Of a stretch of DNA of 64,000 nucleotides, positions 36,315 through 43,820 are shown one piece after another. How positions within the stretch are numbered: the stretch's first letter is position 1; each line of letters opens with the position of its first letter. The position numbers and the translations under genes were made by a program. The notes below the pieces were generated by a model. That model was not told the DNA's origin. It made no database searches and saw only the letters and a list, made by a program, of their open reading frames with translations. Source of the DNA: [Mycobacterium] nativiensis (lineage in GTDB: Bacteria > Actinomycetota > Actinomycetes > Mycobacteriales > Mycobacteriaceae); NCBI RefSeq assembly GCF_020172685.1, contig NZ_CP083986.1, positions 1,081,760-1,145,759 on the forward strand, written 5' to 3'.

Positions 36315-37909
36315 GTCTTGCTGCTGTTCTGATCCCGCTTCCGGTGCTGCTGCCCACGCTGGGCGCCGCGTTCACCCTCATCGTCGGCCGGCGGCCGAAG
36401 CTGCAACGGCCGATCACCATTGGCGTGTTGTGCGCGGTGGTCATGGTCAGCGCCGCGTTGCTGTACCTGACCGACCGGGACGGCACCCTGGTGCTGCACG
36501 TCGGCGGCTGGGGACCGATCGAGGGGGAGATGGGGCCGCTGGGCATCAGCCTGGTGGTCGACCGGTTGTCCGCGCTGATGCTGGTGGTGTCGGCAGTCGT
36601 GCTGCTGGCGGTGATGGTCTACGCCATCGGTCAGGGCGTCCGTGACGGCGATGACCGTCAGCCGGTGTCGATCTTCCTGCCCACTTACCTGACCCTGGCC
36701 ACCGGCGTCTCCCTGGCGTTTCTGGCGGGCGACCTGTTCAACCTGTTCGTCGGGTTCGAGATGCTGCTGGCCGCGAGCTTCGTGTTGCTGACCATCGGTG
36801 CCAGCGCCGAACGGATTCGGGCCGGTATCGGCTACGTGATGGTGTCGATGACGTCGTCGTTGATCTTCCTGCTCGGCATTGCGCTGGTCTATGCCACCAC
36901 CGGCACGCTGAATCTGGCGGAGCTGGCCACCCGGACAGGTGATCTGTCCGGCGGCATCCGCAGTGCGGTGTTCGCGGTGTTACTGGTGGCGTTCGGCATC
37001 AAAGCCGCGGTCTTCCCGCTGTCGGCGTGGCTGCCCGATTCCTATCCGACCGCGCCCGCCCCGATCACCGCGGTGTTCGCCGGCATTCTGACGAAAGTCG
37101 GTGTCTACGCGATCATCCGCGCGCATTCGCTGCTGTTTCCCGACGGTGGGCTGGACAAGGTGCTGCTGATCGCGGCGCTGTTCACCATGCTGGTCGGCAT
37201 CTTCGGCGCGGTCGCACAGAGCGACATCAAGCGGGTGCTGTCATTCACCTTGGTCAGCCACATCGGTTTCATGGTGTTCGGGATCGCGTTGTCGAGCGAG
37301 TTGGGCATGTCCGGTGCCATCTTCTACGTGATGCACCACATCATCGTGATGACGACGTTGTTCCTGGCGGCCGGATTGATCGAACGCCAGGGCGGCGCGT
37401 CGTCGCTGAAGCGCCTCGGTGGCTTGGTGGCCAACCCGTTGCTGGCGTTCCTGTTCTTGGTTCCGGCCTTCAATCTTGGTGGCATTCCGCCTTTTTCGGG
37501 CTTCATCGGCAAGACGGCGGTGCTGCAGGCCGGTGTCAGCGACGGGTCGGTGCTGGCCTGGTGCCTGGTGGGCGGCGCGGTGGTGACCAGTCTGCTGACC
37601 CTGTATGTGCTGGCGAGGGTGTGGAGCAAGGCGTTCTGGCGGCTGCGCAGTGACGCCCCCGAGGGAGCGCTGGTGAGTGCCGCGCCGCCGGTACTGCTCG
37701 ACGATGTCGCCGAGGTCGCGTTCGACGACCGCGACGACGTCGGCCGGATGCCGTTCGGGATGGTGGCGCCGACGCTCGCGCTGATCGCGTTGGGGTTGGC
37801 GTTCACCGTGCTGGCCGGCCCGATCTTCGGCTACACCGAGCGCGCCGCGGCCGAGGTACTCGACCGCGGCGAGTACATCTCGGCGGTGTTGAGTGGAGGT
37901 GCGCCGTGA
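36311..37909 (+). CDS. mrpD: Na+/H+ antiporter subunit MrpD
   Basis: A 532-residue NuoN/MrpD-like subunit with about 14 helices. Conserved elements are LFNLFVGFEMLLAASFVLL with the key Glu, GIKAAVFPLSAWLPDSYPTAPAPITAVFAGILTKVG with the helix-7 Lys pair, and SDIKRVLSFTLVSHIGFM. A basic/acidic cytoplasmic stretch near 450-480 separates the final helices. Start GTG 36311 overlaps the mrpC stop; its stop overlaps mrpE by 4 bp. Confidence 0.93.
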   Translation: MSLAAVLIPLPVLLPTLGAAFTLIVGRRPKLQRPITIGVLCAVVMVSAALLYLTDRDGTLVLHVGGWGPIEGEMGPLGISLVVDRLSALMLVVSAVVLLAVMVYAIGQGVRDGDDRQPVSIFLPTYLTLATGVSLAFLAGDLFNLFVGFEMLLAASFVLLTIGASAERIRAGIGYVMVSMTSSLIFLLGIALVYATTGTLNLAELATRTGDLSGGIRSAVFAVLLVAFGIKAAVFPLSAWLPDSYPTAPAPITAVFAGILTKVGVYAIIRAHSLLFPDGGLDKVLLIAALFTMLVGIFGAVAQSDIKRVLSFTLVSHIGFMVFGIALSSELGMSGAIFYVMHHIIVMTTLFLAAGLIERQGGASSLKRLGGLVANPLLAFLFLVPAFNLGGIPPFSGFIGKTAVLQAGVSDGSVLAWCLVGGAVVTSLLTLYVLARVWSKAFWRLRSDAPEGALVSAAPPVLLDDVAEVAFDDRDDVGRMPFGMVAPTLALIALGLAFTVLAGPIFGYTERAAAEVLDRGEYISAVLSGGAP

Positions 37910-38433
37910 GAACGATCGCGCTGCGGACCTTTGCGGTGTGCGCCCTGTCCGTCGTCTGGACCCTGCTGTGGGGTCGCTTCACGGTCCCCAACCTGGTCAA
38001 CGGCGCGGTGGTCGCCGTGGCCATCATGGTTCTGCTGCCGTTGCCGCCGGTACCGGTGCAGGGCCGGGTGCATCCGGTGCCCCTGCTGAAGCTCAGTGCG
38101 TTGTTCGCCTGGTATCTGGTGGCGTCCAGTGTCCAATTGATGTGGCTGGCAATCAAACCCGGACCGCCACCGCTTACCGGGGTGTTGCGGGTTCCGTTGA
38201 CCATCAAATCGGATCTGGTGCTGGTGCTGGCCTCCAGCATCATCACCCTTATTCCCGGCTCGATGGTGCTGGAAATCGATCAGGTGCGACGCATTCTCTA
38301 CTGCCACGTGATCGACGTAGGGTCGGCAAAGTCGGTCGAGCGGTTCTATCACCAGGTCGCGCAGGTGGAGCGGCTGTTGCTGGCCGCCTTCGAGCGCGAC
38401 TCCGAGTGGATGCCGGTGGGAGGTAACTCGTGA
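37906..38433 (+). CDS. mrpE: Na+/H+ antiporter subunit MrpE
   Basis: A 175-residue subunit with two to three N-terminal hydrophobic segments (VCALSVVWTLLWGRFTVPNLVNGAVVAVAIMVLLPLPPVP) and a further one around 55-75. The soluble part has the family-typical LVLVLASSIITLIPGSMVLEID, followed by the HVIDVGS segment. It contains no redox site. Translation is coupled to both mrpD and mrpF by 4-bp overlaps. Confidence 0.9.
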   Translation: MRTIALRTFAVCALSVVWTLLWGRFTVPNLVNGAVVAVAIMVLLPLPPVPVQGRVHPVPLLKLSALFAWYLVASSVQLMWLAIKPGPPPLTGVLRVPLTIKSDLVLVLASSIITLIPGSMVLEIDQVRRILYCHVIDVGSAKSVERFYHQVAQVERLLLAAFERDSEWMPVGGNS

Positions 38434-38711
38434 ACGTGCTGTGGGGAAGCGCGGGCGTGCTGTTGGGAATCGCCGCGATCATCACGATGTATCGGCTGTT
38501 GGCCGGACCGTCCACGCTGGACCGATTGGTGGCGCTGGACACCCTGGCTGCGATGACGATGTGTGGAATCGGCACCTGGGCGGCCGTCACCCGGGACACC
38601 ACCGCGACCTACAGCCTGGCGGCACTGGCGCTGGTGGGCTTCATCGGATCGGTGAGTGTGGCCCGTTTCCGAGTGCCTGACGCGCCGCTGGACTCAAGGA
38701 GGCAGCCGTGA
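38430..38711 (+). CDS. mrpF: Na+/H+ antiporter subunit MrpF
   Basis: A 93-residue three-helix subunit. YRLLAGPSTLDRLVALDTLAAMTMCGIG is the MrpF hallmark, with the conserved Asp/Arg in the loop and the helix-2 Asp. Start GTG 38430 overlaps the mrpE stop and its stop overlaps mrpG by 4 bp. MrpF is needed for complex assembly and cation transport in characterised systems. Confidence 0.9.
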   Translation: MNVLWGSAGVLLGIAAIITMYRLLAGPSTLDRLVALDTLAAMTMCGIGTWAAVTRDTTATYSLAALALVGFIGSVSVARFRVPDAPLDSRRQP

Positions 38712-39058
38712 TTGCGCTCGACGTGCTCGCCGGTGTGCTGGTGCTCGCCGGCTCGGTGCTGGCGCTGACGGCGGCGATCGGGGTGGTGCGGCTGCCGGAC
38801 ACGTTGGCCCGGATGCACTCGGCCACCAAACCCCAGGTGCTGGGCTTGATACTGGTGCTGGTCGGGGCGTTGATCCGGCTGCGCGGCAGCCACGACGCGG
38901 GGATGGTGACCGTGAGCATCATGTTCACCCTGATCACCGCGCCGGTGGTCGCGCACCGGGTAGGCCGACTGGCCTACCAGGAGCAGGACATGACCGAGGT
39001 GCTGGCCGTCGACCAGTTGGTCGAGCTCACCGAGGAGGATCGGCTGCAGGGCGGCTGA
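38708..39058 (+). CDS. mrpG: Na+/H+ antiporter subunit MrpG
   Basis: A 116-residue three-helix subunit, the last gene of the operon. IGVVRLPDTLARMHSATKPQVLGLILVLVGALI is the MrpG/MnhG signature, with the conserved LPD and TK(P/A)xxLG motifs. An acidic C-terminal tail ends the protein. Start GTG 38708 overlaps mrpF. With the fused MrpAB, C, D, E and F it completes all functional parts of the complex, giving pH and Na+ homeostasis using the proton gradient. Confidence 0.9.
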   Translation: MIALDVLAGVLVLAGSVLALTAAIGVVRLPDTLARMHSATKPQVLGLILVLVGALIRLRGSHDAGMVTVSIMFTLITAPVVAHRVGRLAYQEQDMTEVLAVDQLVELTEEDRLQGG

Positions 39059-39081
39059 AACTCCTGGCGGCGGTTGGGATC

Positions 39082-39690
39082 TCAGTCGACGGGGCGCAGG
39101 ACGGCCACCAGGAAGTCGGAGTCCGCGGTGAACGGACGCAGATCCCAGGTGGCCAGCAGCAGGTCGCTGGTGAGCCCCGCGGTGGCCGCGTCGGTGAAGA
39201 ACTGATCGAACTCGTAGTCGCGGTCGGCGCCGAATCCGATGACGACCCGGCCGTCGTCGGCGCAGTGCTTGCGCAGCCGCCGCAGTATCTCGACGCGTGT
39301 GCTGGGGGCGACGAACGTCATGACGTTGCCCGCCGACACGATCACGTCGAACGGCTCGGCGATTCCCCGGGCGGGCAGATCCAATTCGGCGAGGTCGTTG
39401 ACCAGATAGCGCGGCCCGGGATGGTCGTGCTCGGCAGCCTCGATGAGCTCCGGGTCTACGTCCACGCCGACCACGTCATGACCGGCCGCGGCCAGTAGAC
39501 CGGCCACTCGTCCGGGGCCGCAGCCGGCGTCGAGGATCCGCGCCCCGCGCGCGGCCATCGCGTCGACGAAACGCGCTTCACCACCCAAATCGTTACCGGC
39601 GCGGGCCATTTCGCGGAACCGTTCGATATACCACTGCGAATGCCCGGGATCGGCGGCGACCTTTTGCATCCAGAGGTTCTGCTCGACCAT
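39082..39690 (-). CDS. Class I SAM-dependent methyltransferase
   Basis: A 202-residue enzyme from ATG 39690. The frame continues upstream, but that part overlaps the LpqN-like gene and lacks similarity. Motif I ILDAGCGPGRVAGLL (about 51-65), acidic motif II GVDVDPELI and motif IV PFDVIVSAGNVMTF are present. An N-terminal helix (WYIERFREMARAG) covers the pocket. Small-molecule methylation is likely; the substrate is unknown. It is convergent with mrpG (23 bp gap) and downstream of the T7SS-related cassette, from which it is separated by 26 bp. Confidence 0.85.
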   Translation of the reverse strand: MVEQNLWMQKVAADPGHSQWYIERFREMARAGNDLGGEARFVDAMAARGARILDAGCGPGRVAGLLAAAGHDVVGVDVDPELIEAAEHDHPGPRYLVNDLAELDLPARGIAEPFDVIVSAGNVMTFVAPSTRVEILRRLRKHCADDGRVVIGFGADRDYEFDQFFTDAATAGLTSDLLLATWDLRPFTADSDFLVAVLRPVD

Positions 39691-39716
39691 GGCTGCATTG
39701 TCGCAGGGCGGTCGCG

Positions 39717-40223
39717 CTACTGGTCGGGCAGGCGGACTTCGAGGGAGTCGAGGATGGCCTGTTTGGCGGCGACGTAGTGCGGGTTGTCGGCATCGGTGGT
39801 CTGCAGGGTTACCGTGACCGCCCAGATCCGGTCCTTCGCGTTCTGCACGGCCACGATCAGGCCGGTCGCCGGCCGGCCCTGCAGGTTGTAGGTGATGGTT
39901 CGGCTCGGAAAGCCCGACGTGGTTCCAGGGGCTTCGGAGTCGACTGCGCCGACGAGGTCGATGATCGCGGCGCGCTCCTTGGCCAGGGCCTGCGACGGAA
40001 GGCCGACCTGGCCGGTGAGGTCTTCGCACGTCACGACCGCGTTGGGGGTGAAGCCGTGCAGGCGCAGGCCTTGGTTGAAGAGGATGCCGCGGATCGGAGT
40101 CTCGTCTTTGCCCGGCATGAAGCCCCAACCTGGCGGCTGAGGGAAGGTGATCGTCGGCTCGTCGGGGGTGCGGGGGGCCAGCTGGATCGGTTCTCCGCAG
40201 AGTGGGTTGTCAGGGGTTTCCAT
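39717..40223 (-). CDS. LpqN/LpqT-family protein lacking a signal peptide
   Basis: A 168-residue protein resembling the mycobacterial LpqN/LpqT family (PF10738-like). It has FPQPPGWGFM near the N-terminus, IRGILFN, a TYNLQGRPATGLIVAV strand pair and the terminal YVAAKQAILDSLEV helix. Family members are usually exported lipoproteins or secreted, but this copy starts METPDNPLCGE with no hydrophobic leader and no lipobox. It could be cytoplasmic, and thus an immunity or chaperone candidate for the adjacent T7SS effector, or the true start may be missed. It is 18 bp downstream of the small membrane-protein gene, in the same direction. Confidence 0.7.
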   Translation of the reverse strand: METPDNPLCGEPIQLAPRTPDEPTITFPQPPGWGFMPGKDETPIRGILFNQGLRLHGFTPNAVVTCEDLTGQVGLPSQALAKERAAIIDLVGAVDSEAPGTTSGFPSRTITYNLQGRPATGLIVAVQNAKDRIWAVTVTLQTTDADNPHYVAAKQAILDSLEVRLPDQ

Positions 40224-40241
40224 GAGGGGCCTTTCGGTGTG

Positions 40242-40490
40242 TCAAGAACGAGACCCAGGCCAGCGCCCGATCGGCCAGCGCTTGCGGACGTAGATGCCGC
40301 CGAAGCCGAGGTAGGCGAAGATCGCTCCGACGACGAAATTCCCGATCAGGTCGGAGACCCCCGGGTTCTTCGTCGAGTCGTACAAGCCAAGGGCAAAGAG
40401 TGCGGCGCACGCCATCGGTCCGACAAGCCAATACAGCCACTTTGACTTCGTGTTTTTGTGGGGGTCCACGGGGATGGCGATGGCAAGCAT
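40242..40490 (-). CDS. Small two-helix membrane protein next to the T7SS effector
   Basis: At least 82 residues: a basic N-terminal segment, then two membrane helices (WLYWLVGPMACAALFALGL and NFVVGAIFAYLGFGGIYV) and a basic tail. I do not recognise a family. The only canonical start in frame is ATG 40490, but it has no good ribosome site. The frame stays open for another 19 codons encoding a further hydrophobic stretch (DRIAVLAAVVMLA). A strong AGGGGAG lies at the upstream limit, next to an in-frame ATC. The true N-terminus may therefore be longer and use a non-canonical start. Its position directly after a glycine-zipper protein makes it an immunity-protein candidate. Confidence 0.55.
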   Translation of the reverse strand: MLAIAIPVDPHKNTKSKWLYWLVGPMACAALFALGLYDSTKNPGVSDLIGNFVVGAIFAYLGFGGIYVRKRWPIGRWPGSRS

Positions 40491-40564
40491 GACTACCGCG
40501 GCGAGAACGGCGATGCGGTCTGAGTTACTGATGGTGATCGATCTCCCCTACCGGTGTGTTCGCC

Positions 40565-41989
40565 TCAGCCGAACAGGCTGCGCCAAACGCTGTGTGACAC
40601 ACTCGAAATCTCCTCGCCGACATTCTTTCCGATTTCGCTACCCATCCAGCCGCCGACAACCGCCCCGGCTCCGGCACCCAGGACCGCACCGATGGCGGTG
40701 CCCGGCCCGGGGCCGAAGAAGGTGCCGATGGTCGCGCCGACCTCCGCGCCCGTCTCGGCACCCAGCCCGGCGCCGACCCAGCCGCCGGCCAGATCACCGG
40801 CTGTTTTCGGTATGACGTCGACCGCAGCAGTAACCGGGGAGACCCCGTTGTTCACAGCGTTGTCGTACTCCAAGTACCCGTTGGCGGCGGTGAAGCCCAT
40901 CCCGGCATAGCCTAGGCGTTTGCCGAACTTCTCGACGCCCTCCATGGCTTGCGACACCGGGACACCGCCGGGAATCGCGGGGCTCGGTGACCCGCCCGGC
41001 GCGAATGCCGGCAGGTCTGGCCGGACCCAGGGCGCGTTGGCTTGGGCGCCCGACGCGGCAAGGCCGTCACCGACGTTTCCCCATTTCCCGTTGATCTGGG
41101 TGGGTTGGGTCGGCGGAACCGGTGGTGACCCCGCACGCATCACCGGTGTGCCGGGCGGCGGTGGAAGCGGGATCACCCCGCCGTCACCGATACCGGCTTT
41201 GCCATCCGCCGGAGCGCCGGGTGCATTTCCCGCGTCGCCGACGACCGGTGGGGTGCCATTGGGAGATGCCCCGTTGCCGCCGGCGCCACCGTCGGCGCCG
41301 GGGCGGCCGTCGGGGGTGCCGTTGGTCGGGCCGGTGCCCGCTGCACCGCCGTCGGCCCCGGCGGCCGGTCCGGCCTCGGCGTCGTACTTTCCGATGTTCG
41401 GGTCGTAGCCGTCCTTGACCCGCAGGTTGGCCAGGGCCTGCTGCAGGGTCTTGGAGTAGTCGTTGCGGAAAAACGTCTCGTTGTGCAGGGCCGTCTCGGT
41501 GTCGGCCTTGGCTGCCCGACGAACGTTCTCGATGTCGGCGTCGCGATCCAGGCCCTGGCTCTCCAGGTCGAGGTAATGGCCGATCAGGTAGTCGGCGGTC
41601 TGCAGGTTCTCATTGAGCGACGTGATGTTGCCTCGCGAGGTTCCGCGGGCCTGGGCCAGGGCAGCGGCGATGGTCTCCAGGTCGGCTGCGATCTGGCCGA
41701 GCTGCTCGTTGGTGGCGTGCAGGCCGTCTTTGACCCGCTGCACCTCGGCGCCATTGTTGATCGGCTGTTCGCCGTTTTCCCGGTTGTACTGCGTGAAGTG
41801 TTCTTGGGCGGTGCGGAAGGACTCCTCGGCGGCGGTGGCCGAGCCGGCGGCGGAGTGGAACGCCTGGGCCAGAAAGTTGATCTGGGTCGGGCTGCCGGAC
41901 TGCAGGCTGTCGTCGATGGCCCACGGGTCACCGCCCGCTTGCGCGATGAGGTCGGCGATCCGCAGATGCTGCAGCGCGGGACGGCTCAC
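40565..41989 (-). CDS. Putative T7SS effector: T7SS-signal domain plus glycine-zipper C-terminus
   Basis: A 474-residue protein in three parts. Residues 1-190 are helical and match the putative T7SS secretion-signal family (IADLIAQAGGDPWAIDDSLQ...INFLAQAFHSAA, then NNGAEVQRV and QLGQIAADLETIAAALA). A YxxxE element (Y139-LDL-E143) resembles the ESX export motif. Residues 205-345 are a Gly/Pro/Ala linker with many GADGG and PPP units. Residues 355-474 form a hydrophobic C-terminal domain with a long glycine zipper (402-458, repeated GxxxG). This suggests membrane insertion. It is coupled by 4 bp to the EspC-like gene and followed by a small membrane protein. Export and pore activity are inferred. 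Confidence 0.72.
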   Translation of the reverse strand: MSRPALQHLRIADLIAQAGGDPWAIDDSLQSGSPTQINFLAQAFHSAAGSATAAEESFRTAQEHFTQYNRENGEQPINNGAEVQRVKDGLHATNEQLGQIAADLETIAAALAQARGTSRGNITSLNENLQTADYLIGHYLDLESQGLDRDADIENVRRAAKADTETALHNETFFRNDYSKTLQQALANLRVKDGYDPNIGKYDAEAGPAAGADGGAAGTGPTNGTPDGRPGADGGAGGNGASPNGTPPVVGDAGNAPGAPADGKAGIGDGGVIPLPPPPGTPVMRAGSPPVPPTQPTQINGKWGNVGDGLAASGAQANAPWVRPDLPAFAPGGSPSPAIPGGVPVSQAMEGVEKFGKRLGYAGMGFTAANGYLEYDNAVNNGVSPVTAAVDVIPKTAGDLAGGWVGAGLGAETGAEVGATIGTFFGPGPGTAIGAVLGAGAGAVVGGWMGSEIGKNVGEEISSVSHSVWRSLFG

Positions 41990-42303
41990 CGCCCGGTGCC
42001 GGGCCCTGTGACGTCTCGCAGCAGTTCGGCGTTGTGGTTGTCCATGTTGGTGAACGTGGTGGCGGCGGTGCGCACGTTCTCGGCGATCCCGGTGAGGTTC
42101 TCGTGGTGTGCCGCCAGGGCGTCACGGTGGCCGTCCTTGGCGGTGCCCAGCGCGGTGTGGAAGCTGTGTGCGGCCTCGAAGTCGCCGAACATGCCCGTGG
42201 TCACACCGGCCAGCCCGAGCCGCTGAGCACCGGTATTGGCGTGCCCACCGGCGTCGTCGGAGACGTTGGCGCCGGTGCGCAGTGCCTGAGGAATGACGTG
42301 CAT
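41986..42303 (-). CDS. EspC-like small ESX-associated protein
   Basis: A 105-residue helical protein of the WXG100-sized EspC/DUF2580 group (ESX secretion-associated). It has an N-terminal region about residues 1-30, a GMFGDFEAAHSFHTAL segment and a long helix NLTGIAENVRTAATTFTNMDNHNAEL. GGAGGT lies 10 bases before ATG 42303. Its stop overlaps the start of the effector-like gene by 4 bp, so the two are made together and probably heterodimerise for export, as EspC/EspA-type and PE/PPE pairs do. No YxxxD/E motif is evident in this partner. No ESX core genes are present in the window. Confidence 0.72.
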   Translation of the reverse strand: MHVIPQALRTGANVSDDAGGHANTGAQRLGLAGVTTGMFGDFEAAHSFHTALGTAKDGHRDALAAHHENLTGIAENVRTAATTFTNMDNHNAELLRDVTGPGTGR

Positions 42304-42361
42304 GGCCGCGTACCTCCGTGCCTGGATAGCTCAGAAAAGAGTACCGAGCGATGCGGAGCCG

Positions 42362-42985
42362 TCAATTCACCTCTGAGCCGCGCCGTTTCCGCCGCTTGCG
42401 CTTGATGCCGACCCCACCCCACAGCGAGAAGCCGCGGATCCTGATCGTCGGCGCACCAGGGGTGCCGCCGCCCTCGACCTGTTGGTCGAAACCGCCCATC
42501 ACCCCGTGGCCGCGGATGTCGACGTTGACCTCGGGCGGCAGCAGGATGGTCTGCCCGCCCATGATCGAGTAGGCCTTGATCTCGACGTCCGGCGAGGTGA
42601 AGTCGGCGTAGCGCAGGTCGATGATGCCGCCGCCCCACAGCGAGAAGGTGGTGAGCCGCTTGGGCACGTTCCACCGGCCGCGCCGCTCGAACGCGCTCAT
42701 GATTGCCAGCAGCAACGTCGACGGGGCGGGCTTGCAGTCGCCACCGCGGTGCGGGCACACCGACGAGCCCGGAAGATCGGCGCGCAACACATCGAGCTCG
42801 TCGTAGGTCTGCGCGGCATAGGCCTTGGCCAGCCGGGCCTCGTACTCGCTCATCGGCAGTTGGCCCTGTGCTGCGGCATCGCCGAGCACCTGCGCCAGCT
42901 GAATCCGGTCGGCGTCAGCGGCACGCGGTGCGGTGTCGTTGGCTGCCCCATTGGCATGGTGGGCTCGCCGGGTTGAGTGTCCCAT
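42362..42985 (-). CDS. DUF1707 / LiaF-like domain protein (Rv0966c-like)
   Basis: A 207-residue cytoplasmic protein. The DUF1707 domain (about 24-72) reads RAADADRIQLAQVLGDAAAQ in pattern, followed by LPMSEYEARLAKAYAAQTYDELDVLRADLP. The C-terminal half (about 100-195) is a repetitive beta structure with FSLWGGGI, YSIMGGQT, HGVMGGFD and FSLWGGVG, like the LiaF/DUF2154 parallel strands. It ends in a lysine/arginine run. The Rv0966c family is linked in the literature to envelope-stress responses. Its function is uncertain. It is upstream of the T7SS cassette but separated by 58 bp with its own ribosome context. Confidence 0.82.
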   Translation of the reverse strand: MGHSTRRAHHANGAANDTAPRAADADRIQLAQVLGDAAAQGQLPMSEYEARLAKAYAAQTYDELDVLRADLPGSSVCPHRGGDCKPAPSTLLLAIMSAFERRGRWNVPKRLTTFSLWGGGIIDLRYADFTSPDVEIKAYSIMGGQTILLPPEVNVDIRGHGVMGGFDQQVEGGGTPGAPTIRIRGFSLWGGVGIKRKRRKRRGSEVN

Positions 42986-43040
42986 CGGATACAGAGCCTA
43001 CGACGAACCGCGATGGCCTACACAACGTTGCCCAAAGTGG

Positions 43041-43820
43041 CTAAAGGGACCAGCTCGGTGGACGCTTCTGCAGAAACGCCAGCATCCCCTCGCGGGCCTC
43101 GTCGGAGACGAACATCCGTGCCGAGGCCACACTGAGCCGCTCGGCGTCGCGGTCGAACCCGGCGAGCACCGCCGCGGTGGTCAGCGCCTTGGAGGCAGCC
43201 AACCCCTGCGGGGAGCCGAGCCGCAGATCGCCGACCAGGCCCGCGACGGCGGCTTCGACGTCCTCGGCGGCCAGGGTGATCAATCCGATCGCGGCGGCTT
43301 CGGCGGCGCCGAACTTCTCCCCGGTCAGGTAATAGCGGGCAGCCGCCCGCGGTGCCAGCTTGGGCAGCAGCGTCAGCGAGATGATCGACGGAGCCACCCC
43401 GATCCGGGCCTCGGTCAGTGCGAAGGTGCTGGCCGGCCCGGCGACCGCCAGGTCGCAGGCACCGACCAGACCCATGCCTCCGGCCCGTACGTGACCGTCG
43501 ACCGCCGCGATCACCGGCCGCGGCGACTCCACGATCGCCCGCATCAGCGCCGCCATCTCGCGAGCTCGATCGGCGGCCAGGTCGCTCGGGTCACCCCCGG
43601 ACGCCTCACTGAGATCCGCGCCGGCGCAGAACGTGTTGCCGGTGTGCCCGAGCACCACCACCCGCACGTTCGGGTCGGCCGCGGCGTCGCGCAGCCCGGC
43701 GTGCAGCTGCGCGACCAACCTTGACGACAGCGCGTTGCGGTTGTGCGGTGAGTCCAGAGTCAGCCGGGCCGACCCGTCCCCGGTGTCCTCGGGCCCGGTG
43801 TAGGAGACCAGGGTGTCCAT
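43041..43820 (-). CDS. echA7: Enoyl-CoA hydratase/isomerase (EchA7-like)
   Basis: A 259-residue crotonase-fold enzyme. The oxyanion-hole motifs are GNTFCAGADLSE (about 62-73) and the second-strand AAVDGHVRAGGMGLVGACDLAVA (about 106-128). After it, FALTEARIGVAP places Glu in the usual catalytic position; the first catalytic Glu found in true hydratases is not obvious, so isomerase or lyase chemistry is possible. Start ATG overlaps the fadE stop by one base (TGATG). It is the last gene of the carboxylase operon. Confidence 0.85.
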   Translation of the reverse strand: MDTLVSYTGPEDTGDGSARLTLDSPHNRNALSSRLVAQLHAGLRDAAADPNVRVVVLGHTGNTFCAGADLSEASGGDPSDLAADRAREMAALMRAIVESPRPVIAAVDGHVRAGGMGLVGACDLAVAGPASTFALTEARIGVAPSIISLTLLPKLAPRAAARYYLTGEKFGAAEAAAIGLITLAAEDVEAAVAGLVGDLRLGSPQGLAASKALTTAAVLAGFDRDAERLSVASARMFVSDEAREGMLAFLQKRPPSWSL

